A stretch of DNA of 28,068 bases from Dimargaris cristalligena (Eukaryota; Kickxellomycota; Dimargaritomycetes; Dimargaritales; Dimargaritaceae). The notes under the pieces are model-generated. The model had not been told where the DNA came from, searched no databases, and saw nothing but the letters and a program-made list of their open reading frames with translations. Shown one piece after another: positions 19,181 to 28,068 of the stretch. A program made the translations under genes and the position numbers. How positions within the stretch are numbered: position 1 is the stretch's first letter; every line of letters starts with the position of its first letter. The DNA lies in NCBI GenBank assembly GCA_027576995.1, contig JANBQC010000370.1:1-28068 (forward strand), written 5' to 3'.

Positions 19181-20074
19181 ATGCGCCTTACTATTAGAGA
19201 CAACGCCGACCAGGTGGCTGCCCACGTCGCCGACTACCTGGTGGCCCGCATCCGCGCCTTCGACCCCACCCCTGCGTGTCCCTTCGTTATCGGCCTCCCC
19301 ACCGGCTCCTCCCCCCTGGGCGTCTACCGCAATTTGGTGGCCAAGTTCCAGGCTGGCGAAATCACCTTCCGCAACGTGGTGACCTTCAACATGGACGAAT
19401 ACGTGGGTCTGCCGCGCGACCACCCCGAGAGTTACCACTCCTTCATGTGGACCAACCTGTTCCAACATATTGACATTCCACCCGCCCAAGTGAATATCCT
19501 GGACGGTAATGCGGACAACTTGGAATTGGAGTGCCAGAAGTACGAAGCCAAGATCCAGGCCGTGGGTGGGATTGAACTGTTCCTGGGCGGGATCGGACCC
19601 GACGGCCATATTGCCTTCAACGAACCCGGATCCTCGCTGAGCTCGCGCACCCGGGCCAAGACACTGGCGTACGATACCATTCTGGCGAATTCGCGCTTCT
19701 TCGAAAACGACATCAATAAAGTGCCCAAACTGGCCCTTACCGTCGGGGTGGGAACGGTCATGGACGCCCGCGAAGTGGTAATCATCATCACCGGGGCCCA
19801 CAAGGCCCTGGCGCTGGCCAAGTGCATCGAAGAAGGCGTCAACCATATGTGGACCGTCTCGGCCATCCAGAACCACCCCCTCTCCATGATCGTGTGCGAC
19901 GAGGATGCCACCCTCGAATTACACGTCAAGACCGTCAAGTACTTCAAGAGTATCGAGATGGTCCATGAGCAATTGATCGGCAAGGATCGTATGAGCTTGG
20001 GGGGATCCATTACTTCAATGAAGGGGCTTGATAAAACTAAGTTGGTTTCAGGCGAGCTTTCGCCCATAAAATAA
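19181..20074 (+). CDS. nagB: Glucosamine-6-phosphate deaminase/isomerase
   Basis: The enzyme converts GlcN-6-P to fructose-6-P and ammonia, feeding amino sugar into glycolysis (NAG1 in Candida). The 297-aa, intronless protein carries all the family marks: [12 protein letters not shown] (38-49, phosphate loop), the catalytic base Asp72 in FNMDEYVGL, and [16 protein letters not shown] with Asp141, His143 and Glu148, then SRTR. E. coli NagB uses Asp72, Asp141, His143 and Glu148 at the same numbers. ATG 19181 gives the usual N-terminus MRLTI; the open frame before it translates the CA repeat and is leader. The C-terminal 30 residues (after about 267) extend beyond the bacterial length, as in eukaryotic deaminases. 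It is divergent from the deacetylase gene, which makes its substrate. Confidence 0.96.
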   Translation: MRLTIRDNADQVAAHVADYLVARIRAFDPTPACPFVIGLPTGSSPLGVYRNLVAKFQAGEITFRNVVTFNMDEYVGLPRDHPESYHSFMWTNLFQHIDIPPAQVNILDGNADNLELECQKYEAKIQAVGGIELFLGGIGPDGHIAFNEPGSSLSSRTRAKTLAYDTILANSRFFENDINKVPKLALTVGVGTVMDAREVVIIITGAHKALALAKCIEEGVNHMWTVSAIQNHPLSMIVCDEDATLELHVKTVKYFKSIEMVHEQLIGKDRMSLGGSITSMKGLDKTKLVSGELSPIK

Positions 20075-20364
20075 CGGGATGGCGGGCGATGCCCACCTCC
20101 CCCCCTTTTGTGGTCCAATTGGGGCCACCCCTGCTCGTATCTTTTTTGTCTTTTAGGACTAGGCGGTGATCATTACAAAATACCCGCCGAACCTTCAGTA
20201 TTCCCAATATCAGCACAATTCCCCCTTTCCGGCAGCTTATCATTCAAATTGTTTCCCCTATACCCATGTACCAAATACCAATCGACTAACTTTATTATTG
20301 CCATTTCCCTTTCGCTGCGTCTTTTTCTTTAAATATATATATATATAATATTAGCCACCTAAGT

Positions 20365-20370
20365 AATAAA
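20365..20370 (+). terminator. Candidate poly(A) signal of the deaminase gene
   Basis: AATAAA lies about 290 nt after the stop, just past an (AT)n run at 20333-20347. Weak support from position alone. Confidence 0.35.
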
Positions 20371-21012
20371 CCGGTTTGTGGAATTGTATTAGCTGCGGAT
20401 ATACTAATAACTGATCCTAATGAAGGTTCCACCGCAAGTTCTACATGGCGGATACCGAAGGATATCCTTTAGATTGAGTATTATATTATATGTCCTATGT
20501 TCCCTTGAAGCCGATCAACCCCTCTGGACAGTCCAAACCCAACGGTAGTTGCTGGTGCCCCCTTTCAGCTTGGGGTTATAGTCCCGGGGGCTTCTATTTG
20601 ACTAGTGACTTCCTTGGCTTGGTTGATAGAGCTATGTAATGACACAGAGGGCTGCATAGATAGCTAGTCCAATGACAAGTTGCACAGGTTGTAATGAATA
20701 GCCGGCTGACACCCACCTACGCCAGTGACACAAACTACGACACGTATATTATCGAGAACCATGCGGAGGTGTCCACCCACTATCGCTCATAACGGAACAC
20801 ACCCCAGCCGGATGGGCTGCAATGGCATAAGCAGCTGGAAAGCCCAATGTGATTTCTGGATTCACAGTTATACCTTTAGCACAATGAAAGCCATTCTATG
20901 AGTGCTGTGTACGGGGAGAAGGAGGGATAAAGGCTCGCCCTACTAGATATTAATAGAATATCCGTTAGCGGTCAGACAAAGGGGCGGAAAAGGATGGGAT
21001 ACCATAATCGCT

Positions 21013-21035
21013 ACTCTCTTCTCTTCTCTTCTCTA
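21013..21035 (+). repeat. CT-rich pentanucleotide repeat (TTCTC)n
   Basis: About four imperfect units of TTCTC in non-coding DNA. Confidence 0.75.
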
Positions 21036-23234
21036 CTCGACCATCCCATGCACAGCATCGCCTACTGTTTATATATATTGAACTTAGAACCAAAGAGTTG
21101 AGGTGGGACCAAATGCGCTCAGACTTATCGCGCCTACACTAACAATCACCCTTAAATGAGTGTTCGGATTTGCCGCTATTGATACGATTTTCCAATGCCT
21201 TCACCTCCTCCCTCCCTTTTCCAACTTCCGCCTCCGCCTCGGTCTGCTGCTGGTTTATGCCCGAACCTGAGCCTCTCCCCCCCTTTCATGTACATCACCA
21301 ACGACCCGACCCTTTTCCATTACATATTCAACTTTAAACAATATTGGGCTAGGCTTGGGCCTGATATATTTTTTGATGGAGGGCCCCAACTCGCCAGAAT
21401 TAACGACAACCCCCCCAATGCGACTTATATCTGCGACACCCATAAGTGGAGGGATGGGATAAACAAGGGTGTGAATATATAACCCCCTTGGCCAAGGGTG
21501 ACATCAGCTGGTGGAGAATCACACTGAGGGTAAACAATATAATTAGCGACAGGGTTGCGACAAAAATTGTGGTAGGTCTATCGTCGACGCTATTTTCCAA
21601 AATGCGTATATAAAAACAATTTAAGCTGGAACCTGCCTAACCACACTGCGTAGGGCATGGCGGTGCCGTGAACCTACTTTGCGGGTCCGCTGTCATCCAG
21701 TCCTTTCATTTCCACCTTATGGACCATGAATCCTCGGTTTTCCCAGCATACTTTTAGTGTATGAATCACATGTATGAGGATGGGGTGGAGCACATATTTA
21801 TTCATGGTCGGCATTGAAATAAAACTACCGGTAGCAACGTGTATTTATGTATTCTCAGAATCGAGAGGGCCGTCATATTTTAACAAAAGGGGGAATAAGT
21901 AATAGCCGTAGTGCTGCACATGGGATGGAGTAGGTAAGGCGCCTTATGTTACGACGTGACGAGGGTAAGGGTTCGGGCGCGGGTTCGCGTGGGGGTGCCA
22001 TAAAGAGCTACGCGAGAGGTTTTCGTACTTTCGCACCCTTTAACCAGGCGGGTATACGCCCAGCTTACCAAGATTTCCGAACTTGCCTTGGGATGACCCT
22101 GCCCTGTGTTTTGATTTCATTCCAATTGGGTAAGTGAACCACCGATGCCTGGGAATTCACAGTAAATGATAGGTGAACAACGTGTCGACCCCACACAGTC
22201 TCATAGTGGTAAAGAAATAGAATAGCTGTAGGTTGTTGACACCCCACCCTCCTCCAGTCATCTAACCCGGCCCAAGGGATGGTCATGGCTTTACGGCATC
22301 CCACTGTTGCGCGGGGTGCAGTCTGCCCTGCCTGGACAGGGGTGGAGTGTGAAATGTGGAATGAGGTGTGCTTCATCCAGTTGTGGGGATAATCGTGGGC
22401 CATTGAACATGCCAGTGGGCCTAAATCACCAGGGATGACCTGGCTAGATATGCATAAAACTACGGGTAAGTGGTAAAAGCCGTTTGGACCGAAGGGCGGA
22501 GATGTTGGGGGTCGGTGTAAAACTACACAATTGTTCCCGAGAAACAGCGATCAACGTCAAGGAAACCCCCCCGAGGTGGGAACCAAACAGGGACTGAAAC
22601 AGCAGTAGTCTCAAGCACCCAACTCAGACGGGCTGGCATTGCTTAGCTATTATTATGGTTAAATTCCCTTGACACGACCTCGACCGGTCGTTCGAGCATA
22701 TTATGCCTGCGAGGGACAATGTCGAGGTGACGGATGTTCCTCGGTGGCCTATTGTTATCAAACTTCTCCCCCCCTTCTCTCCATTGGTCTTGGGGTTTCG
22801 GAGTAATACACTGCGGCGGAGTGCGAACCAGGGCTTGGAATCTGCACGGCGGACAATCCTTGTACAGTGGGGCTGGACCAACTGCTAGGCCCGACCGGGG
22901 CCCATCGCCTCAATGATACTATACTCGCATCTTGGCTCATAGTCAGCTCTAAAAGAACAAAGTAACTAAAACCAGAGAGGGAGAGAGAGAAGGGAAAAGC
23001 GAATGCAGTACGCGTCTCTTACTACCGCGCCTCCCAATCATTTCACAGCCATTGATCCTCCGCCACCATTATCTTCGCGGGGCTCTACAGCAAGGCAAGG
23101 ACCCTCCCATCCTTACACATTACCATGTCGGTTGACCTTGGGGACCTACAATCACGCTGGTATTATCGGGTGCGGGCCCCCCACCCCGCTCGCTCATAGA
23201 CCCTCCTAAACGAACCCCATGGTTGGCCTGCGCC

Positions 23235-23343
23235 TTTAAATACCCCGCAGCCTCCGGCAAGAGAGCTGCTTCTCCATCTTCTTCTCCTTCGTTCTCCTCT
23301 ACTGCTCTTCCTATACCCCTTCTTCGCTCGCTCCTCGGTAAGT
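23235..23343 (+). promoter_or_regulatory. Candidate core promoter and first leader exon of the CipC-like gene
   Basis: TTTAAATA (23235-23242) is followed about 30 bp later by a CT-rich block typical of fungal transcription starts, then by a consensus splice donor GTAAGT at 23338-23343. This suggests a 5' UTR exon spliced to a leader before ATG 24414. Candidate acceptors are ACTTCCAG near 23749 and TATTGCAG near 23999. Not resolved. Confidence 0.4.
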
Positions 23344-24413
23344 CCTACGCGTCACCTTCCATACACCCCAGTCAATTTTTCTCTACTGGGCTTATTCGAG
23401 ATGTTATAGGAGCAATGGTGCACACGGGGCTCTCCGAGTTGGCTTACCCTGTCACTAGGAGGAGGGGGGACCCTGCAGTCGGGCACGGTATTCCCCTCTT
23501 GTGTGTCGACTCTTCTGCTTCCGGACGGGGCCCCTCTTCCTCACTGTTTACCTGTACGACATTCTGTAGTACTAGGGTGGTGGGCGAGAACATATTATAC
23601 GTTGTAATACCTCCTCCCCTGTACCGTGACCGCGTTATGGGAGTGTATCGAGGAGGGTTCTCACCTTCATCATCCAACCTATTGTCCTGGCCCCCCTTCT
23701 TTCCCTGCCTCACCTCCTTAACGCGTCCTCCGCTACCCACTACTTCCAGGGTTGTTATTAGACGGGTGGTCCCTCATCGCCCCTTCCTATTCCCATTTAG
23801 CGCTGGGGTAAGGGGTGTGGGTGTGTGGTACCGGGAGATTGTTTGGCGGGTCATCCTTATTAACACACTTGGTTGTTAGTGGCCGGTGTGTTTGGGGGGG
23901 GGCTAGGTGGCGGATAGTGAATGGGTGTGTGGACATGGGGAAGGGGACACGGCCCCGCTTGTGATGTTATTCGTGCCGTTACGGTGCATCTATTGCAGTC
24001 GAGACCTCTATTGTGTGCGTGGGACTGAGCTGTCATCTCTATCGACCATAGTGGGTGTGGTGGTTCTGGTCGGATGGTAATCTACTATTCAGACGGGTCA
24101 TCTCGTACACTCCCACCGGCTGTGGGCATTACGGCCTCCATATCCGACAGGGTAGAACCAGGACTCGTCCGTGTTTTGCAGTTGGAACTTCCGACCGGTT
24201 GGAAATAAACTATAAAGTCACGGTCCCCTGCCTTGGCCCTTTTCATTACAATCTTCCTTCACCTGGATTTCCTATTAGCCCCCCTGTTTCTTCCTCCGAT
24301 ATTTCGCACCTGTGCTAACCCTTTGCTTGATATTCCGTATTATTATATCCCCTTCATTTTGCCTAATTGCACGCGTCTCGTACCCCCTCCCTAATTTTTA
24401 TACTCCTGCTATA

Positions 24414-25217
24414 ATGGATCCCTCCAACATGTATGGTGATAACATGAACAACGACCCTTACCGCTCCCGCAGCTATCCCAGCAGCCAGCTAAACTACCCT
24501 ATCAACAACCAACAAAACTACCCCGTCAACGCCCAGCAGAACTACCCCTCCAACGCCATGAGCTACTACCCCAACTCCTCCATGTACGGCCAGGGCGGTA
24601 TGTACAACAACTACGCCGGCAGCGTGGCTCCCGTCAGCCGTGGCCTCAGCTATCCCGGTTACGGTAACGAATACTACAACAACGGTGTCATGTTCCCCTC
24701 GAATGACTACCACAACCGCAGCTGGAACCCCGCTCACTACGCCAGCCGCTTGTTGGGTAACAGTTATGGCAACTACGACTACAACTTCTTCAACAACGCC
24801 TACAGCCGTGTCGGTAACCAGTCCATGATCAGCGGTGCCTACCCCGGCAATGCCTTGATGTCGCCCATGCACTTCCGTGGCCACCACACCCAGTTCTACG
24901 GCTCCACCGTTGCCCCCCACAGCCGTATGCATAACTTGACCGCCGAAGCCGTGGCCGCCGCCGCCGCCTTCGAAGCCATGCGTCTGTACGAACACCGTCG
25001 TCGCTCCTACGGCTTCGAACTCGGTCACGCTGGCTCGCGCGAGTTGATCCAGGGTGCCGCTATGGCCGAATCCATCCGTCTCCAGCAGATGTATGGTTCG
25101 GGTTACAACTTTGATCCCCAGATGATCGCCCAGCAAGCTGCCATGCAGTCCAACTACCTGTACAATGACCACTCCCGCATGCTCCCCATGGTCGGCTACA
25201 ACAGCCCTTACTATTAA
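24414..25217 (+). CDS. Asn/Tyr/Pro-rich protein with C-terminal CipC-like (DUF3759-like) region
   Basis: 267 aa in one exon. Residues 1-170 are low-complexity, rich in Asn, Tyr, Ser, Gly and Pro, including three tandem NYPxNxQQ-like octads (27-50). Residues 176-253 (EAVAAAAAFEAMRLYEH, GHAGSRELIQGAAMAESIRL, AAMQSNYLYND) follow the layout of fungal CipC/DUF3759 proteins: an Ala-rich helix with FEAMK.YE, then a helix with KEL.AG.A.AE, then a final helix ending in LYD. CipC-type proteins are small, abundant and stress- or antibiotic-induced; their biochemistry is unknown. Codons are strongly biased (AAC, TAC, CGT, GGT), suggesting high expression. ATG 24414 is chosen because the frame upstream to 24312 has leader character. 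The domain call is by pattern memory only. Confidence 0.8.
   Translation: MDPSNMYGDNMNNDPYRSRSYPSSQLNYPINNQQNYPVNAQQNYPSNAMSYYPNSSMYGQGGMYNNYAGSVAPVSRGLSYPGYGNEYYNNGVMFPSNDYHNRSWNPAHYASRLLGNSYGNYDYNFFNNAYSRVGNQSMISGAYPGNALMSPMHFRGHHTQFYGSTVAPHSRMHNLTAEAVAAAAAFEAMRLYEHRRRSYGFELGHAGSRELIQGAAMAESIRLQQMYGSGYNFDPQMIAQQAAMQSNYLYNDHSRMLPMVGYNSPYY
24492..24563 (+). repeat. Three tandem 24-bp coding repeats (NYPxNxQQ)
   Basis: Residues 27-50 of the CipC-like protein are NYPINNQQ, NYPVNAQQ and NYPSNAMS. The DNA copies are similar but diverged at third positions, so the repeat is kept at protein level or is old. Confidence 0.8.
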
Positions 25218-26044
25218 ACCTCCCATCGTCGGGACTAAGGGGGGGTCCCTCACTCCCATGGACTGACTTGACCGACCTTCGTTCCCTTCCATTTCCCTAG
25301 AGTGTTAGGTGGCTTTCCGTAGTTCCACCGACCATTTGGATATGTCTTTTTTTTTCACCCGTTATTCGCTTGACTCATTGCTCCAGTTCAATTTTTAAGT
25401 GCTTGTGGGGAAGAAGACAGCAGTCCACTTCTCACCCGCCTGATTTCTCTCGTTTCTCCGTACGTCGTACATTCACCGAAGTAGTATTTTTTTCTTTAGT
25501 TGTGTTAATATTTTTTCTTTGCATTGCGTTGCCTCTAACCCGCTTTTGGTGTGTAGTTTAAGCTGTACTTTGTGCTCGTTGAATGTCGTCCAACTCGGCA
25601 TTGTTCAGAATAAAAGCGCCCTCTTTATCAAGTCGTATGGAACGGAATAGTGTAGCATCGTGCTAAGAAATGCCTATCGGGATTGCTGGCATTTTTTAGG
25701 AGTGAACGATCGATCAATTAGGCATCGAACTGCGGTGTAATTCTGTGTAGTGAGAGGCAGGACCGGCCCATGTAATTTTACTGTCACTTGTTTCCATACA
25801 GTAGGTGGGTTCAAGCCATTGTTTTCCACTGGGGCTGGGCCTAATTTCCGAGTGTGGGAAGAGGAACATTACTATTTGCGGTACACAGCTTTCCTAACTT
25901 GCATTCCAAACCCAACGATTTTTTCGATTAGAAGAATTGACCCGTATCCGGTTCTTGGTCCGCTATTCTAACTGTTTTGTTTTTCTAAAAGCCATTGGCT
26001 ACTTTATTTTCATAATTCCCGGTTATTTGAATTCCACGCTTACC
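25218..26044. other. Intergenic: 3' UTR of the CipC-like gene and promoter of the ankyrin gene
   Basis: 830 bp between two plus-strand genes. AATAAA at 25609-25614 is about 390 nt after the CipC-like stop. The sequence before ATG 26045 is T-rich. A GGTTCAAGCC near 25808 resembles part of a tRNA B box, but no tRNA fold surrounds it. No gene seen. Confidence 0.65.
25609..25614 (+). terminator. Candidate poly(A) signal of the CipC-like gene
   Basis: AATAAA on the coding strand, about 390 nt after the stop, which would imply a long 3' UTR. Confidence 0.35.
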
Positions 26045-27083
26045 ATGCCCGGTCCCGCCCCCGACATTCCTAGCGAAACGCCCCAAGACAACCTCAACGA
26101 GCTAATCCTCTATGCTCGGCAGGGTGACCTTGAGAGCTACCAGGAGGCTACCCAGATCGTGTTGGACCGGAACCCGGAATTCACTGATCTGGCCCACGTT
26201 CTGACCGCCGTCAACAGTCATGGGGCGACGGCGCTACACATGGCCTCGGCTAACGGACACATTGGTAAGTCATATATGGCTCAAATAGCCGGTTGCAGCC
26301 GCCCAGGGCCTCAGTGTCGATTGGAGGGGAGTACCCTTCTTGAATTGAACCGACTGGACTTTGTCCACATGTCCTGACTCCCAACCTATACTGGAAACCC
26401 GAACCTAATCAATACACAGGGTATATACGCCCGACTAATTAATTAGAAGGGGGGGGTGTTATTGTCACTACTCTAAGGGGGAGGAGGGCTGTCCAACGCA
26501 TTCACTAGCTAAACTACCTAACCCCTATTAACTTTGGTTGAATCTTGCAATCATGGATTATCGGCCTCTTTTCATCCGGGCAGATATTTTGAAGTTCCTT
26601 TTGGAACGCTTACCCACCGACGGCGTTAATCAGGCCAACTCCGAAGGTAATACGGCCCTACACTGGGCTGCTATGTCCGGTAAGGTCGAGTCAGTCCGGT
26701 TACTCCTCCAACACCAGGCGGACCCCATGGTAAGTCCACCTACTTGGTAATATGTTATGCTTACTGCCTTGGACCATATATCCGAAAACATAGGATATTG
26801 TTACCATCGACTTTAGAGATGGCTTGGGCCTGTGAGGCCCAACCGCAACCATGCATAGCCTCATTTCTCTATTACGGCACTCAACCCTCTCCCCACCCTC
26901 ACACCCATCCACTCACGCCCACATTATCACTTGGCCTTTTGATAAAACCCATCTTAGATTAAAAATGCCGCCGGAAAGACCGCCATAACTGAGGCCCAAC
27001 AGTCGGGCCACGAGGCCGTTGTCAGTTTCCTTCTCGAAAATGTCGATGATTCCAAAATCGAATTCAATATGGATGACGAATAA
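26045..27083 (+). CDS. YAR1: Yar1-like ankyrin repeat protein (3 exons)
   Basis: The exons are 26045-26264, 26584-26729 and 26958-27083, giving 163 aa. The layout matches yeast Yar1, a small ankyrin chaperone that shields ribosomal protein uS3 (Rps3) until it joins the 40S subunit. An acidic N-terminus contains DNLNELILYARQGDLES. Ankyrin repeats follow, with GATALHMASANGHID (60-74), EGNTALHWAAMSGKVESVR and the capping repeat IKNAAGKTAITEAQQSGHE. The protein ends in an acidic tail (NMDDE). All splice sites are consensus (GTAAGT twice, GGGCAG, TCTTAG) and each junction falls inside a conserved repeat, which confirms the model. Ankyrin repeats are promiscuous, so the Yar1 assignment rests on size, order and the I/F-KN..G...EAE-like cap. 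Confidence 0.85.
26265..26583 (+). other. Intron 1 of the ankyrin gene, 319 bp
   Basis: Donor GTAAGT, acceptor GGGCAG, phase 1. Joining gives Asp74 in GHIDILKFLLE. Contains CTAAC-like branch candidates. Confidence 0.88.
26730..26957 (+). other. Intron 2 of the ankyrin gene, 228 bp
   Basis: Donor GTAAGT after ATG, acceptor TCTTAG, phase 0. Joining gives ADPM followed by IKNAAG, the standard repeat boundary. Confidence 0.85.
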
Positions 27084-27143
27084 AGTCAGGGTTGCCTCAG
27101 AAAATTCGGCCCATGTGTTAAATAATGGCTTTAATCGAACGTA

Positions 27144-27149
27144 AATAAA
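27144..27149 (+). terminator. Candidate poly(A) signal of the ankyrin gene
   Basis: AATAAA 61 nt after the stop. A second AATAAA overlaps the stop codon itself and is too early to be useful. Confidence 0.4.
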
Positions 27150-27602
27150 CTACGCACTGTTTTGATAAGTGATAAATAGGTGTATCCTGCCTCGTCCTAT
27201 GAGCATACACCGCTGGTTTTGGAGTAGGCGGCAGTGAATTGGTCCAAGTAGTAATCAGTCAACTATTGTAAATATATTGGAACTCAGTACACGCACAGAA
27301 GCCACACGTTTTCTTAGATATAAAATATGTGGTAGTGCTGATGATATAGCCGAGGCTCACAAGGTCTATCACAAAAATACCGACGACTATGTGAGACCTT
27401 TGATAAAGTATGGCTAGGGCTGGCGAGAAAGGGGCAGAAAAGTAATTTAAAAAATCGAAGTACCAAGTAGTTTAACTTATTAAAATGTAAATTTACAAAT
27501 GACTTCGTTAGTATTGGGGTTAAAGGAGCAGTATTTCACCCGAGGGATATACAAAGAAGCTCAATAATGTTAAGTAATCGTTCTATCATTGAATACAGCA
27601 AA

Positions 27603-27632
27603 GTAATGTCTATATATGCGTATAGACATTAC
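27603..27632. repeat. Perfect hairpin, 12-bp stem and 6-nt loop
   Basis: GTAATGTCTATA at 27603-27614 is the exact reverse complement of TATAGACATTAC at 27621-27632, with loop TATGCG. It lies about 520 bp past the ankyrin gene stop in AT-rich DNA. Confidence 0.8.
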
Positions 27633-28068
27633 CATCAATGCCGTGCAAATTCCTTGACTTTTATTTTGATTGAGAGTTTAGACACGAAATCAGTGCCCAT
27701 TTTGAAATCATTATACCGAGAAAATGCCACACAATCAGCGATTGGTCACTATAGTTGGCCTTAAGGAAAGCTATGCTTGCGAGCAATAAACTAAAGGGAT
27801 GGATAGAAGGAGTATGATAAAATTTGGAAATGCAATAATATTCATAGTCACTGTTGATTAAGTGCACATTAACCGGTTGTAAATCAATGGAAATGAAAGT
27901 AGTCTGCCTAAATAAGTGCTAAATGGGACGTTACTAATTAAAAATTAGATTACATTTTACCTTGGAACAAGACTTTTGTTGTGATATAGCTAAATGGCTA
28001 TAGTAGTATTTGACATTGTCCTATTTATTTTTACTCTTTTAATTGAAAACCACCATCCATATTTAGGT

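Larger units (their letters stand above)
20075..24413. other. Long gene-free region, 4.3 kb
   Basis: The longest stretch in the window without a supported gene. It contains an (AT)n run (20333-20347), a TTCTC repeat (21013-21035) and, on the right, a pyrimidine-rich promoter/leader zone for the CipC-like gene. Open frames at 21195-21482, 21946-22137, 22065-22403 and 23223-23879 show no family motif. It may hold a non-coding RNA or distal regulatory sequence; nothing in the sequence proves it. Confidence 0.6.
27084..28068. other. AT-rich region to the window edge
   Basis: 985 bp with low GC and no frame of coding character. It contains a perfect 12-bp hairpin (27603-27632) and smaller inverted repeats such as CTAATT/AATTAG near 27935-27950. 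No gene seen. Confidence 0.65.

Noticed and set aside
19103..20118. Minus-strand open frames of 257 and 228 codons over the deaminase gene
   Set aside because: The plus frame has all catalytic motifs of glucosamine-6-phosphate deaminase; the antisense frames arise from C/G-rich third positions.
21195..21482. 95-codon plus-strand open frame
   Set aside because: The first half is poly-Pro/Ser from CT-rich DNA, and the rest has no recognisable family or coding codon use.
23223..23879. 218-codon plus-strand open frame upstream of the CipC-like gene
   Set aside because: It does not start with ATG, is Ser/Pro-rich from CT-rich DNA, spans a consensus splice donor at 23338 and shows no motif. It is better read as promoter, leader and intron.
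24489..25292. 267-codon minus-strand open frame over the CipC-like gene
   Set aside because: It is the mirror of the biased plus-strand codons and is Val/Gly-rich nonsense; the plus strand has repeats, a domain pattern and a natural start.
25808..25817. tRNA B-box-like GGTTCAAGCC
   Set aside because: The box is incomplete and there is no A box or cloverleaf around it.
1..28068. CRISPR array, insertion sequence, retroelement or phage genes
   Set aside because: No regularly spaced repeats, transposase, integrase, reverse transcriptase or terminal repeats seen; gene content and introns are fungal.

Overview
This is nuclear DNA from a fungus. It carries a recyclin-type Sec10-domain protein, the cytosolic Fe-S assembly factor Nar1, a MUP1/LAT-type amino acid permease, a Yar1-like ankyrin protein and a CipC-like domain. 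Genes are interrupted by GT..AG introns of 159-319 bp; donors are mostly GTAAGT and one intron has a perfect TACTAAC branch site. Coding exons are rich in C/G third positions, while the long gaps are AT-richer and hold homopolymers and dinucleotide repeats. Genes lie 0.6-4.3 kb apart, so there are no operons. An early-diverging (zygomycete-grade) fungus, possibly a chitin-consuming mycoparasite, is plausible, but the lineage is inference.

Layout. 1-649: last exon of a recyclin-1 (Rcy1/Pof6) homologue, plus strand, ending in a CaaX box. 1797-3709: NAR1, minus, two exons. 6820-7230: unrecognised small protein whose coding signal fades halfway. 7845-9590: 12-TM-type amino acid permease, minus, two exons. 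11246-12601: FSP1/AMID-like FAD oxidoreductase, minus, with an N-terminal membrane anchor. 13765-15245: two-exon gene, minus, for a protein with a signal peptide and an F-box-like segment. 16023-17219 (minus) and 19181-20074 (plus): divergent genes for N-acetylglucosamine-6-phosphate deacetylase and glucosamine-6-phosphate deaminase. 24414-25217: Asn/Tyr/Pro-rich protein with a CipC-like (DUF3759-like) C-terminal region. 26045-27083: three-exon Yar1-like ankyrin protein.

How they work together. Only the two amino-sugar genes clearly form a functional unit. They catalyse consecutive steps, GlcNAc-6-P to GlcN-6-P to fructose-6-P, and are transcribed apart from a shared 2 kb region with a TATA box on each side. 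The other genes are housekeeping functions (endocytic recycling, Fe-S protein assembly, ribosome assembly, transport) or lineage-specific proteins. The best candidates for undescribed biology are the predicted secreted F-box-like protein and the low-complexity/CipC-like fusion. I did not find a clear multi-gene defence, mobile or biosynthetic system, and I see no rRNA, tRNA, CRISPR array or transposon.
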